Source: Bryoerythrophyllum caledonicum
Taxonomy: Eukaryota > Streptophyta > Bryopsida > Pottiales > Pottiaceae
DNA length: 64,000 nucleotides
NCBI GenBank assembly: GCA_963971425.1
Contig: OZ020524.1
Coordinates: 14,201,845 to 14,265,844 of the forward strand
Reading direction: 5' to 3'
Program-made: the position numbers and the translations under genes
Shown here: one piece after another, positions 1-12,545 of the stretch
Numbering within the stretch: position 1 is the first letter of the stretch
Layout: each line of letters opens with the position of its first letter
Notes under the pieces: model-generated
The model's database searches: none
What the model was told of the DNA's origin: nothing
The model's input: the letters and a program-made list of their open reading frames with translations, nothing else

Positions 1-1262
1 AATTCTAGATTCCATTGCAAGCTTGTATTTCCACAATCCTTTTGCGATGATTTCATGAGCTCTTGTAGCCTCTTGCAATAAATCTTCAGTACTTTTGTCT
101 TCTCTCCTAAAATATGCATCACGTTCATCATCAATGTCCTCAGCAACTAAATCTTCACCACCTTCCAACACTCTATTGGGATCTGAATTCAAATTTCTAG
201 TCTTCACCTCACCTATAGAAGCACGTTCACCTTGTAATTCTTGGCCCTCCTTCAGCGCACCACTCTCCATTTGCTTCTTCAATTCATTTTCAGCATCTTC
301 TATCCAAGTATTGCCAAACTTGTCCTTTGAAATGAGACACAAATTGTTGAGCACAATACAACCTACTACAATATCCGGCACCATTCGTAAAGGTACATCA
401 AGACGCTTCATAATAATCCTCCACTTGCCTTTTAAGATGCCAAATGCCCTTTCAACACACATACAAGTAGAAGATTGGATAAAATTCCAATTTGCCTTAT
501 AAGGTTGTAATCCTTTCCATGAACCTCTAAAAGGGATGTATATCCAACTTAGGTCTCACTAGATATGCAACATCTCCAACGACTTATATTGCAAATATTT
601 CCTTGCCATACAAACTCTTCCTACTTTTGTTTGCTGAAATACAGTCCAATCGTGAAGACTACCTACCCATTCAAATTTGTAGTCCCAAAAAATACACCTC
701 ACATCTACAATTCCTTGCAACAAAGCTGAATGGAATAACTTTCGACACTAATAATCTTCGCCTTCAATTACTAGAGCAAGAATTGGAATGTGTGAGCCAT
801 GATAGCTCCTAAAACATACGGTATGTGATGCAAACCTTCAAATTCCCTTGCCAAAACCCAAAATCTGGACTCATTTGGAACTTGTAAAAAAATCTTTTGC
901 AAATGTAATCTAACCAATTTGCAAAACTCTCTAAGAATCAGTGAAACTGTGCACTCCGCAACTCCAAATAATTCTCCTACCCCACGCAACCCATCATCGG
1001 TACCAAGACTATACAAAGAGATTTGCTACTCGGGTTTCTACAGAAATTGGTGGTTTTCCTTGTGGCCTCTCATAACGTCCAACACTACAACATCTCATAC
1101 CCAAACCCTGAAGACAAGCACTTACAACTGCCACATTTGTCCACTCTCCTTGTACCACCAATGCTTGCATGTTGACAATATGTTGCATTATCGACATATA
1201 CAAGCACCAATATATCACCATAACAACAACAATTCTACGTCTCTTCTCCTCCATAGTGCTGA
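1..1262 (-). pseudogene. PIF/Harbinger DDE transposase relic (copy 1)
   Basis: Read on the minus strand this is a decayed PIF/Harbinger nuclease, the cut-and-paste enzyme of that DNA transposon superfamily. The start lies near 1,262 (MEEKRRR, closely resembling the start of the second copy near 8,244). The helix-turn-helix and early catalytic part is at 771-1,016 (GVGELFGVAECTVSLILREF, then FEGLHHIPYVLGAI, the family's FxGIPnviGaiD region with its catalytic Asp lost). The C-terminal part is at about 100-480 (CVERAFGILKGKWRIIMKRL and VVGCIVLNNLCLI, typical of the family tail). Reading continues off the left edge. Stops and frame changes between these blocks and a shortened N-terminal half show it is dead. 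The superfamily call is confident; exact ends are not. Confidence 0.75.
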
Positions 1263-1429
1263 AATTTTCTAGAAAAGAGCAAAAACAGAAAAGATAGAAG
1301 AAAAATAAGAAAAGGAGTAGAAGAAGAAGGTTGGGGGATTCCAATGAAAATAAGGAGGTAAAGTAGAGCAACAAGGATGAAGATACGGGCTTCCATATTA
1401 AAATTTATGTTAAAAAATGATTTGGTCCA

Positions 1430-1700
1430 CTTGATGGCCTTTTCTCACTTTATACTACTTCCAAAGGCCATGGCTACCAAAGGCCATCCTTTGGATTTGA
1501 AGCGAGGGACCTTCACTAAGCTTTTGAAGTTTTGGCCTCACCTTGGTTTGCAGCATAAAGAGGCCTTCACATGAGATTGCTAGAATGGCCAAAGTTTAGC
1601 CTTTGGGCCTTCATACTTGCACCCCAAAGTCCAAAGGCCATCGTCCTCTATTGTGCCTACATGGCAACACTTTTCAGGAGTTTTTGCGCCAAGGCCACAG
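1430..1700. repeat. GGCC/CTTTGG-rich subterminal cluster
   Basis: Within about 270 bases the motif CCAAAGGCC and its complement GGCCTTTGG, with variants, recurs some eight times in both orientations, just upstream of the Harbinger relic. The same motif appears near 8,330-8,380 beside the second Harbinger relic. Clustered short motifs next to the ends are what transposase-binding subterminal repeats look like; that role is inferred. Confidence 0.45.
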
Positions 1701-1818
1701 CCTCTCAAGCAAAACTTGGGTTGCCCGTTTTAGTCGACTCAAAATTCCTTCGAGAGTCCGTCAATTTTTTAAATAAAGTAATCAATGGAGAGCCTTCCTT
1801 CCTCCTTCCTTGGATGTA

Positions 1819-3110
1819 CAGTCACGTCTGAAAAGTTTCGACACCCTATGTTGAAACTGAAGCGTTTAATCTTGCATCTCTTAAAATCTCAAATGTAACA
1901 AACAACGATCAAGACTCACACACAACATGGAGGAAACCCTCAACTCTACTATAATTAGGAATGACCTCCGTTAGCGTTGATTACAGCTTGAATTCTACGA
2001 GGCATTAAATCTATCAAATTATCAATAGTGCCCTGATCAATCTCCTTCCATTCTTCTTATGTGGCAACAAACAACTCAGAAATGATATGTGGGCAACGTT
2101 CCTCCACCAAGACACATTTTCTAAGTTGTCGTTTCAACAACAACCACAAATTCTCAATCGGGTTGAGATGTGGTGAGTTGGGTGGCCAAGGGAGTTCCAC
2201 ATAGCCACAATCCTCTTGAAGTTTCTTGTTTTGAGGACCACGATGCCAAGTTGTTCCATCTGCTGCAAGGTAGATATGATTAGGATTATCAAATAGACTC
2301 CAAATGAAAGGTATTACGTGAGGTTCATGGATTTCACTCACAAATTGGAAAGCATTGAGGCCAATCTATTGCAAGGACTTCTACGCTCAATCTCAATCTT
2401 CTTTTTCACCAAAATCAACCTAGTGCAGCTCACTTTTGTTATGCACACAAAACCCCAACATTGATCCTTTTCGATTTGAAACTTGGCTTGATCCTTTTAG
2501 ATTTGAAACTCGTCTCCACTGCTACAAATCCCATTGGCACACAACTCCTCTCCAGGTCTCACACACACTTTCTTTCTAGCTGGGTAAGGATCATACTCCA
2601 TTGTCGCATTGTCGATGAATACCACTCGTCTCCACTGCTGCAAATCCCATTGGCGTCACCTTTGTGCAAACTTCTTGCGCCTTTGCTTTTGTCCAAGTCT
2701 CCAAAATGGCTTCTTCCTCGGAATCTTCAGGCGGAAACCAGACTCTCTAAGGATTTTGTCAACACTCGAATAACTGAGCCTAATATTAGCAATATTCGTG
2801 TCTTTCAAGAACTCAACCTTAGATTCTCGTCTACTACTTCTAAAACCCCCTTTCTCTTTGCTTTTGTGAGTTTTGAGGGGCGTCCAGAGCGCGAAGCATC
2901 CTTAACGTCACCCCCACACTCATCACCTCTCTTTACTACATCTTCTATTTTTGACTTTGACAATCCTAATTCAGAAGCAATCTTTTCGTAACCCCAACCT
3001 GTATGTTTGCGAAGGGTGTTGTCGTAGTCTAGTAGTTCATAATTCTCAAAGTTAACCGTAATCAACTTTAAGTGAGCCCACCTCACCAGATCGTTTCCAG
3101 GGATTTCTAT
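1819..3110 (-). mobile_element. Tc1-like DNA transposon A, decayed
   Basis: One end is visible: a TA dinucleotide at 1,817-1,818 followed by CAGTCACGTCTGAAAAG, the CAGT-type terminus of Tc1 elements. The transposase is on the minus strand. The paired N-terminal HTH region with the linker SRSGRPSKLT lies at 2,805-3,086. The catalytic core at 2,057-2,500 includes VVFIDN, then AADGTTWHR, then WPPNSPHLNPIENLW, which carries the final Glu of a DD34E triad. Multiple stops and frame changes separate the two parts. The opposite terminus was not found near 3,110, so the right edge is approximate. About 33 bases around 2,508-2,540 are repeated at 2,624-2,655, and a 23-base unit is in tandem near 2,464-2,513. 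Confidence 0.7.
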
Positions 3111-3119
3111 CGTGTGTGA

Positions 3120-6100
3120 AATTTTCTAAATGTATGGACAATTCACACTAAATACCTCAACACATCCCGGAATATGGCTTCCCCGGTCCCTTAGTGACCG
3201 GTAACAAGTAACCACAAGTCTTTAGTTTAAACTTTGTTGTGCGTCAGAGTAGTCTTCCGGTAAGTTTTTACAATGCTCCAAAAGTCACTACCCTCCGTTC
3301 TCACAATCCAGAGGCCACAATATCCACAATCTAACTCTACACCATGAAAGAGTTCAAAGGTTATATCTAGTTTTTTGGCCTTCACAATCTACCGAAAAAT
3401 AGTCTGGATAAATCGTTCACGCACAGCCACTTTCCAACTACAACCACACCCAATGAATCAAACAAAGTAGATACAAGAGTCACAACAAATCTATTGCTAA
3501 GTAATTCACATAAGCATCACAACCTTCCACGGGGATCAAGGGACCTTATTCACTGTAAAGATAGAAACCCCGGAATAATCCGGACTCAGGCATAGCCGGG
3601 ATCTCTCCCGGTGTACCAAGAGGGATGATGTCACCCCTCCTCCCCACCAATCCAAACACTTCTCACTTAAGGGAGGCTATCATAAATAGCCGTGGATTTA
3701 TCGGATCCCATCCGATAAACAACTCTTCACGGTCCAACCGGTCAAGGATTTGAAGTAGATCCTGAATCTTACTCCACCATCTAACTTGGATATCTTACTC
3801 CCTCCGGAAGCCTCAACTCACATTCAATCACATAACATTCAACAAGCCACAACCTTGGACATCCAGCAAAGACTCACTAGGAGGACTCAACCCTCTCCCT
3901 CTCTACTCACACAAGCTCAACAAAGACTCTAGACACAAGCAATGAAGGCAAGACACATATTAATCAACAAAGAGAAGAGTACTTAAACCAAGAGCCCAAG
4001 GCTCCTTAAGTATACAAAGACCATTAGCTACCCTCCAAAACTAGATCTCCAAAAGGTAGAAATTGCATCTAGATCCTAAAATCAATGACAACCTAGTCAC
4101 CGGCTGATTACCGGAAAACAAGTAAATCGGAAGACTCCCGGTCCAGGACCCGTAAAAACATACTTTAACAATAGTAGGTAGCCGAAAAAATCACTCAAGT
4201 GGTAGCGACCGGGTATACAATAAAGCTCCATCGTCATCACTACTCTCACCCTAGTGTTTAAATCTAATAACTTTAACAACATCCCGTCAATCGATAGCAT
4301 AAATAAAAAATAACACACAACATATAAAAAAGGCTCAACCAAAAGACTGATCCGGATGAGTGGAATTATCTTCCAATTGATCCATAGGGGGATTGACAAG
4401 AAGATTGGGAGTACCCACGAATACATGGTCAAGAGAATCCACCGGAAAGTTGGAAGTCTCAACCGGAAGGTCTACCGGTGGATTGGGAGTATCCATCAAT
4501 AGATTGAATGTATCTAAAGATTCATGAGAAGTCTCCATTAGATCATCAAGCATGGCTACTGAAGAAACAACCAAAGAATCTAGCGGTGAGAAAGGAAGGT
4601 CAACCGTTTCCTTCCAGAAAGGTTTTACCAGGAGGCCTTGTTGCCTCTTGTAAACTTTCACACCCCATTCCTTGGAGGATGGAGAATTCGCTCGATTCAC
4701 TCAACATTGAGTGGGTCGATCATCCTCCTCTGAAAAAAGAGAACTGTCATAGACAAATCTTCTCTTCTTCCGGGGTGGGCTCCGGGCTTGCAATGGCACG
4801 GTGGCACTCGTTTGACCGACAAGTAACTTGGTCAGTGCCTACCATGGTTTCTTGAGCCTTGACCTTCGTGTCAAGATGCTCCTTCTGAGATGTCAGGAGA
4901 TCTTTCTTCACTTTGATTAATTATTCATGGTTTTCCCAGGCTGCAGCCAAGATGTTGCCGGTGTTTTCCACTCCAAATACCTACCGGAGAGTCCTCTGAA
5001 GACTCCTTGCCTCCAGAAGCTCCATCTTTATCTGTTGGACATCCCGGGTCACCTCCCGAAAGAACTTGGCTATGTTCTCCATGAGAGTGAGACTCTTGGA
5101 TGCCCGGGGTGGTGGTGGTGATTTCTTCTGGTGAGACCGGAAGGACCTACCCTCACTTGAGATTGCCTGAGATGATGGGGCTTTCGTGGAATTGCCGGTA
5201 ACGGCATCTGGAGCTCAATGTGTTGAGGAAAGGCCCGGAGATCATGATCTTGAGGAGACATCCCTTGTCTCCACATTTTCTTCTCTTCCGGCTCCACACA
5301 ATTGTGATATTCATACAAGTGCATGAGATATGGAGTCAAGAAAGTCTTGGAATATCCACATTGTTGAATTACTTGGAGTTGAGGCAAAATTGCCTCTTCC
5401 AACAAAGACCCTCAATTCGGGAAGGAATCCTCAAAAAATGCATGTATGTAGGTGATGGCTAGTCGGGCTGTGAATCTTTCACGTTGGTTGAGGTGGAAGA
5501 TTGGGTTTAAAAACTCAACCACCTTTCTCAACCAATGGTTTGTGAATTGATCACTCCGGTAGCACTCCGACACGTCATAAGAATTGGACACATGCTTGTC
5601 TAGCAGCTTCTGGTTGACTCCTAGAGTCCACCCCTCCTCTTGAGGAAAGAAATACACCTCACGCCATACTTCCGTGGTCCATGACTAGAGAATAGCTTGA
5701 TAGACTCACCGGGGCGATCCGAGGTTGCAACTCTCCCGCCGCACGTCCCTTCTGGAAGACCCAGGGCTTCTTGTATAATCCTCTGCAACCCATCCATATG
5801 AGCTCATCCACCATCTGTTCACCTTTCTCAATCCCCTTCCACTTCTTCGGATCAACCTTCGAAAGCGTCAATGATACCGGTAGAGCCATGTCGTCCGGGA
5901 TGGATTAGCTCCGTGATGTGCCTATACCTCCACCAATCGCCCTATTAACTTATCACAGCCTCCAGTCTAGCACAGAAAGCATAAGTATATTGGACAACTG
6001 GTGTACTTTCTCCGGAACACTTTACTATTCTAACATGGATGTAGGTATCTCACATATCTAATAACACGACTAACAAAACAACATTACAATTGACCACTTC

Positions 6101-6800
6101 AAAGAGATGACTTGGAAAAACAAGAATTTTGGAAGGGGGTTTTCTGGTTGACTAGGAGACCAGAAAAAAAATGAAAAAATTAGACAAGACCTAGAGATGA
6201 GGGAGGAATAGAAAAAACATAAAAGAAGACTTTGCCACAAGGCCAAGACAATGGAAACAAACGATGGGACACGAAGGTAGATGCACAAGCACAAGAAATC
6301 AAGATCTAGGACATACAGAGTCTAGATAGAGTCTATCGGGAGACTTTTCTCTAGACCGGAGAGGAGGTAACTAGAGTTTACCCCGGGAGAAGAAAAGAGA
6401 TTTAACAAACAAGAGAGTTGTTCAAACAAGAGAGTTGTTTAAACAAGAAAAACCCATTATTTGACAAGAATCACCTTTTCCACAACTTCTTGCCACCTCC
6501 TTGTTGCACCCCCAACCTCTTTGAAATCGCGGTCTACTCTCTGAATCTTCTTGCTGCGGCCGTAAATCTCCTTGCACCACTTCCGCGCCTAGGAATTTCC
6601 ACCACCGTTGTGTCAAAAAGTCCTCTCCACCACTATCTTGTTCCAAACCCTAGGTTTGAAGCTTCAAATCCTAAGTGCCATCAACTCTCCTTCAAAACCC
6701 TAGCTTCGGCGCCCTTCTTTCATGCTTCCTTCAACACATTCTTTTTCTTTTTCTTCTTCTTCACACCTCTTCCTTGAAACTCAACTTCTCCTCCTCTGGG
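3120..6800 (-). mobile_element. Unclassified gag-like mobile element relic
   Basis: Minus-strand coding remnants lie between about 5,070 and 5,890, with further weak coding on to 4,335. They include FTARLAITYIHAFF and LTPYLMHLYEYHNCVEPEEK. The blocks are separated by several breaks. The predicted protein is helical and charged and looks like the gag-like region of a large retroelement, but no protease, reverse transcriptase or integrase is recognisable. The flanks (3,120-4,100 and 5,900-6,800) are noncoding and rich in CCGGT-type words. Class is uncertain. It could also be a decayed host gene family; the repetitive neighbourhood argues for a mobile element. Confidence 0.35.
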
Positions 6801-6829
6801 AGTCAAAGACTGCTAGCTGAGAGGGGGGT

Positions 6830-7815
6830 TGAATTGCGGTTTGGTGCTCAGGAGAGACCGTGGTACCTGGGTATCCGGGTACGATACTCGGCCCATACCT
6901 TGGTTGGTACCCGGGTTGGTACCAGAGTACATAATTATTTTATTATTTTATTATTTTATTTATTTTAAAAAATATATATTTTCCTCATATAAATTTAAGT
7001 GCCTATTTTCTCCAATAGGTACTTAAAACTTCTACAACAACAAGGTAAAAACCTAAATAATTACTACTAAAACTAACACTACTAAGTATACTATTTAGTT
7101 GATGAAGACTTTGACTAGCTAGTTTAGTTTTAAGTGGTGATTTGAACTATTGTCCTGGAGATCATTCCAGGGCATTCTTTCTAGGTTTTTCCGGGCACAA
7201 CCTTGGTAGTTTTAAGGCTCGATTTTATCACCACTTTAACACTAATTAACTAGTTAAGCATTTACCGACTTTTACTAATTATTATACAACCTACTTCTAC
7301 GTAATACTAATTACTTTGCCGGTTATCTAAGACTAAAAATCACAATTTAACTAATTTTTTTGGTAGGGGCAACCAAGTGGGAGTTTCAGACTCCCACGGG
7401 TGCAAATCTTTGAATTCAACCCCTTTCGTTTGCTCCAATCTCGTTTCCTAGCTGCCATCTCTTCTATCCCAAGACAACCTAAAATTCACAGGGGATGTAA
7501 AGACTTTTAAGACACGGCTGTACATGCACGCAATTCTCCTTCTTTTATGGCAATTACCGTCTTTGTTCTAGCTTCCAACATGTGTTGTAGTTGTTCTTTT
7601 CCTCCCATTTTTGAGCATTTTGGCTCAATTTTTTGGTTCTCTAGAATGTTGGAATCGACTCATGGCTGAGGTTACATGCATGGATGGTTTTAATGCTTCC
7701 AAAGTTTAATCGCACGGCCACAGCTTGCCGCAAGAAACTCACTCAAGTTTTTGTTTCTTACAAAGAGGACAAATTGGCAGACCTTCCCTCACAATCACCA
7801 AAGTAGTAGTCAAAC
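6830..7815. repeat. Noncoding repeat-derived stretch with foldback at 7,110-7,260
   Basis: No gene is seen. At 6,836-6,925 there are overlapping GGTACC and CCCGGG palindromes with repeated TGGTACC words, followed by an AT-rich tract at 6,930-6,980. Between about 7,112 and 7,260 two arms around ACTAG...TAAGTGGTGAT and the reverse complement ATCACCACTTTAAC...CTAGT form an imperfect inverted repeat with a GC-richer centre, like a small foldback MITE. The remainder shows no recognisable structure. Confidence 0.35.
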
Positions 7816-8244
7816 CTATCCAAATAAATCACCAATCATGGCTAAAGTATTTTCAGTTGCTAATCGAGATAGCGTTATAGCATGCCTACATTCAACAGTA
7901 ATACTTTTTCTAAGAAATGTATACTTTCTTCTCAAAACAAGCCCCAAAAGATTACATAAATACTTAAAAGTAGATGGACTCGCCTTCATTTGCTTTTGAA
8001 ATTTTCTCTCCAAATAAGACCCCATAAGACTATGCTCCAAAAATCCTCCATACCTTTTAAATTGCCAACAAGACCTCCCAAAATCCACCCTCCGTCCTTG
8101 AGCAATAAATACGGCCATCATCATCATTTGGACATTTTGTTGAAATATTGTAAGTTTTTGCAATGCCAAAATGCCCATTATAACATTCTTCATTACCATG
8201 AAAACCAAAAGTAGAACAAGAATACGTTCCCTTCTAGAATCCAT
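7816..8244 (-). pseudogene. PIF/Harbinger transposase relic (copy 2, N-terminal half)
   Basis: This is a minus-strand open stretch beginning MDSRRERILVLLLVFMVMKN. It carries FKYLCNLLGLVLRR, then HAITLSRLATENTLAMIGDLFG, the classic Harbinger segment leading to the helix-turn-helix. Coding similarity stops at the LFG, where copy 1 continues with VAECTVS, so this copy lacks the catalytic half. Subterminal CTTTGGCC motifs follow at 8,330-8,380. It complements copy 1 in coverage and is probably of the same family, though the two are clearly diverged. Confidence 0.7.
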
Positions 8245-8574
8245 GGTAAAAGAATGAGAGAGGAAAATTTTAGAAAATAGATCCATTCATGTAATAAAGA
8301 ATGATTGAAATCTTTGCAAATGGTATGGGGTTTGGCCTTCGAGTTGGCCTTTGGGGCTTCACACCACGACCGGCCAAAGGGTTCAATGTGTATATTTTAA
8401 TGTATATTTTTAGCAAAAAAGTTTGGCCTCTCGCCATTGTTTGGGCTGAAATTATTGACGAGATGGTGGAGTGAGACATGATTTCCTAGACGACAATCAG
8501 TTTTGGGCAAGGTGCACATAACAATTATCTGAAACTAAATGACAAGTTTGGTCTTTCTAATTTTATTCTAACCC

Positions 8575-8583
8575 GTTGCGGTC
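8575..8583. repeat. Target site duplication of MULE, left
   Basis: GTTGCGGTC directly before the left inverted repeat matches GTTGCGGTC at 18,833-18,841 exactly. Nine bases is the standard Mutator target duplication. Confidence 0.93.
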
Positions 8584-8896
8584 CCCGCTCACTAGGTTCA
8601 ATCCGTGTTCGGGCTGTCAGGCCCTGTTTTGGTCTTCTTTCCGTCTCCCGCGGCCGTCCCCCAAAAGCATCTTTCCGCCCCCTTGTCCGCGTCTTTTCCT
8701 TCCAGCGCCTCTCGCCCTTTCCGAGATCCCTGCCCGATCCATCCCGATAAGCGCCTGCCCGCCCCTGCTATCGGCGCAGACCCCGAGACCCGATAACACC
8801 ATATCGGCTATCGGCCTAGGAACGGATCCACGCCCACGTGTACCGGTGGGACCCATCCACCCGCCCTCCGCCGCCGATAAGCCAGTATCATCCGGG
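8584..8896 (+). repeat. MULE left terminal inverted repeat
   Basis: Its 313 bases are the reverse complement of 18,520-18,832; the match ends at TCATCCGGG. It is GC-rich and contains about six TATCG/CGATA words. Open frames in it are chance frames mirrored exactly in the other repeat. Confidence 0.93.
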
Positions 8897-9028
8897 CAAT
8901 CCGAGGAGCGGATATGATGTAGATGATTTATGTTGGACTCGGCTTGCAACGTCTCCCCAGCCCGTGTTCATTGCGGCGCCATTTGTTGTGCTCGCGGGAG
9001 AGTAGAGTGTCACCAATAGGCAGCGGGA

Positions 9029-12000
9029 ATGGAGTTCCTGGATCTGAATCTCCTGCCGCCGGTCTTCCCAGGTGTGGATGCAAGTGAGGTACCAGTTCGG
9101 AGTGGAGCCGATAACGGGGTGGCAGCGAGAGGATGGAGGCGGCAGGGTCGAAAGAAGCCTGCTGGTGTGCGTGAGGAAGGTGTGCAAGATCTAGATACAG
9201 CTATCCGAGAAGGCCCGCACGCTCGGTACCTCATGAAGCATGGTCACAAGGTTCTTAGGATGCGTGATGCATTACATAAGCCTCCACCTGGTTTGCTAAC
9301 TTGGAAAGATCTGAGGTGGAATATTGAGGCCGAGAGGGAGACGAAGTCCGCTGTTGATGACCTCCATGGTCTTCCTGATCATGACCCCGGTGAGGGAAAG
9401 CAATCGAAGCTTATCGCCTACATTCCATGGGATAGAGTAATGGATTTCGTGAACGGTGAGCAATCAGGCCGAAAGGACGTCGAGACCACATTCGTGCGGG
9501 ATAAATTCGACCCCACGAACGTGGGAGATAAGACCCACTATCGCTGGAACTGCCCCATCGAGCTTCAACGGTAAGATGGTCATTGCTGTTACGAGGGTTA
9601 CTGTCATATCGTCTACTGCGCACTGTATCCATCACTAAAAGTTCTCGGCTGTCGTTGCAGATGGCGTTGTCAATACGGTCCCCAAGACAATAGAGACAAG
9701 ATCGACGATATCACTCCCGATATGGCACCCACAACACGACGATACAATCGGAAAGGAAAACAGATATACTCAGGACGTGGTCAGAAAGGCCCTCGTGCTA
9801 CTGACGCGAAGGAGGGAGGGTCTATGAAGGTGGGCTGCCAATGTAGATTCTATGTAAAGAGGTACTACTTTCTACCATCTATCGCCGAGATAGGGTACTT
9901 CTGCAAAGATCACGTTGATAGAGAGGGCATTATCGTTCACGATAAGGTAAACATCACAAGGGGGAGACTCAGATTCCGAAAGTGCATATCGGAGGAGGTT
10001 AGAGATTGGGTTCTACGGCAGTACGACGAGCTCGTTCCTATGGAATCGATTAAACTAAAGCATCAGAGGTTGGTACTCAAAGGACGCGATGAGGGCACGC
10101 TCACACCTTCTCGGGATTGTTTCCTGAGCATGGAGGATATTCGGAACATTTGTGGCGTCCGTGCGCAAGAACTCTACCAGAAGCACCATAATGATGCCGA
10201 GAGTGTTAGAATGTGGGTACGAGAGAATCGAGAGATGGTATTCTACTACCAGGATCCGGGGACTAAGATAGAAGGGGTCTTGAACTCTGACAACGTGCCC
10301 TTCGTGATAGGGATTCAGACCCCCTTTCAGCTGCGGATGATGCTCAACTATGGGCACGATAGCATTATTGCGATAGACGGGACCTTCGCTACAAACAACA
10401 AGAAGGTATGCGCCTTTACGATTCGCTCTGAATGTGTCTATTCATCCTATCTACGAACTTCTGCTACATCGATTCGTATCTTCTAGTACTAATATTTCCT
10501 ATTGTTTACAGTACCCTCTATTCACGATGATGGTGTTCGACGACTGGAGGAATGGCGTGCCCGTCGCCTTTATAATCACCGCCAGATCAAAACAAAGTGA
10601 TCTAGTGCCTTGGATGCACGCTCTAAAAGAGAAGCTAGAGCAAATCAACCCAAGATGGAGACCTACAGCATTCGTACTCGACGACGCCGATAACGAGATC
10701 AACTCACTCCGGTAAGAAACTATAGAGACTCACAGAATACCCCCTCTGGTTTCATATCTTGCCTTTTGTACGTCAGGTTCAGGTCGGGATGATACGACAT
10801 ATCGGCGTTCCGGCTTTCTCGTATTGTGCCGGGTTATCTGATGGGTTATCGTGTTTTTACTTATCGCAGGGAAGTTTGGCCTCGGTCGTTTCTGTTCCTA
10901 TGCTTGTGGCACGTGCGTCGAGCCTGGCAAAAGAACGCTTGTGCGAAGTTGAAAGACATGGAGACGAGAGCTGCTGCATTGCGTACTGTAGGGGATCTTA
11001 TGTACATGTCTGAGACACCAAGTGATTGCGATGACCCTGCTACGAGAGGACCTCCTATGAGGATCTGGACGTTGTTAGAGTGGGTTCAACACGTCTATAT
11101 GGAGGCAAAGGCACGCATTCCAGATGCAAAGGAGTACTGGAAGTATTTTGACAAGGAATGGATGCCGAAAATCCATATGTGGGTAGTGGGAGACAGAAAG
11201 ATCCCTCATGCGGGCCAGGATACCACAGCTGCGATAGAGTCATTCCATTCGAACATGAAATCCGTCTTGCGACAGTCGAAAAGGAAGCTTATCGGCCGAC
11301 GGATGGACTGGCTTATCTATGAGCTCACTGGGAATGTCATTGAGAAATATGACTACACCGACTGGAGTAAACAGAACGGGTTCGTGAAGAACAAGAAGTT
11401 GAGGCAGATTATGGTAAACTCCATTATTCAAGCCAATTCGATCCCAAACGAGAACGTCGTATTGCCAATGTATATTGGAGGACCGGCTTTGGTTAGGTCT
11501 TCGAAACGAGGTCACATTGCGTACGCTGTATACAATCCCTGCACAGAGTGGGCCGTCTGCGAGTGTGTGTATTCCCAGAAAGGGAACATCTGCAAGCATC
11601 AAGTTAAAGTACTCGAGTTAACGAGACCCGACCTCGCCTCGGGCAAGATTGCCCGATACCTCGGCTCTCTACGCGGCACGGCCCAAGGAGGTATGACAAA
11701 TCTCCTGCTCTCCAACGACCAGAGATCGGAAATCCTACGGCCTGTTCTCGATATCGACGCCAACGATATCTTGCCTTCAAGATCATGTGACCGAGATGTA
11801 TGTTTCGAGACATCGCCAACACGAGAACTGGGAAGTGTGTGGTCAGATGACTTCGACCGCATGCACCAACTCATTTTGAAGCTCCTCGATAAGGCGTATC
11901 GGCAACCGATACTGGCGCGGCACTTGGACGCCGGGTTACAAAGTATGGATGCGACATTGTCCAGAATCGAGGCAGATATTGATGTCGGCATGCTTCATCC

Positions 12001-12136
12001 ACTGCAGCAGATTGCTCATTCCCTCCCTTGTAACCGAGACGGGCTCGGAATGAGGCTTCAAAGACTGCGCGATTTCTTAGATTCGCGAGGTTACCGACAT
12101 TCCTCGGCTCGTGCTCCCGAGAACCTTACGCAGTAA
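9029..12136 (+). CDS. MULE transposase (DDE, SWIM zinc finger)
   Basis: Catalyses cut-and-paste of the element, acting in the nucleus on the terminal inverted repeats. Four exons join in frame: 9,029-9,570, 9,661-10,405, 10,512-10,711 and 10,870-12,136, each with GT-AG borders, giving 917 residues. An N-terminal FLYWCH/WRKY-like zinc-binding region (WRCQYG, GCQCRFYVK, CKDH) is followed by the MULE catalytic domain: first Asp in IIAIDGTF, second in AFVLDDAD, the CLWHVRRAW block, and Glu in AAIESFHSNMK. The C-terminal SWIM finger is CECVYSQKGNICKHQ. All key residues are present and no break is visible. The ATG at 9,029 was chosen as the first in a frame that runs straight into the first donor. 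It shares its element with the protease gene and converges on it. Expression cannot be judged from sequence. Confidence 0.9.
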
Positions 12137-12149
12137 GCATAGCCAGTAG

Positions 12150-12540
12150 TCTATATTCTAAATTTAGAGATCCGATAACGCCACCGCGTTATCGGGTTGC
12201 CATATTGCGGTCCATCGTCCTCTCCTACATATGTTCATCTTATCGGAAGAGGTATACTGCTCTCGCTCCTATAGTTCTTATCGCGGGAGGTATAGTCCTC
12301 GACAGGATACAAACAGGATTGCTAGGACAAATACACATTATAATGCATAGATAAACGATAGCCAGGATAGAAAGACATCTTCGCGATCATTTCATTACCA
12401 ACACATTCTTGTACATTATGGAATATACAGTACAGATTCGTCCGGTATTTGATCGGAAAATGAATGTATACACACCTATCGTCGGACGATATGTCTGAGC
12501 CTAACCTATCGTACATATAAAATACAAGAAGAAGAAGCTC
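12150..12540. other. Intergenic spacer of MULE with dense TATCG/CGATA words
   Basis: This is the spacer between the convergent MULE genes. No coding is seen. CGATA or TATCG occurs about eight times in 380 bases on both strands, against less than one expected by chance. It probably contains both 3' ends. Confidence 0.5.
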
Positions 12541-12545
12541 TGAGC

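Noticed and set aside
8590-8620. tRNA-like B-box word GGTTCAATCCGTG in the inverted repeat
   Set aside because: No A box, cloverleaf or acceptor stem can be drawn around it.
8576-8949. Overlapping open frames of 60-110 codons at both ends of the Mutator element
   Set aside because: They are GC-rich chance frames in the inverted repeats, mirrored exactly at the other end.
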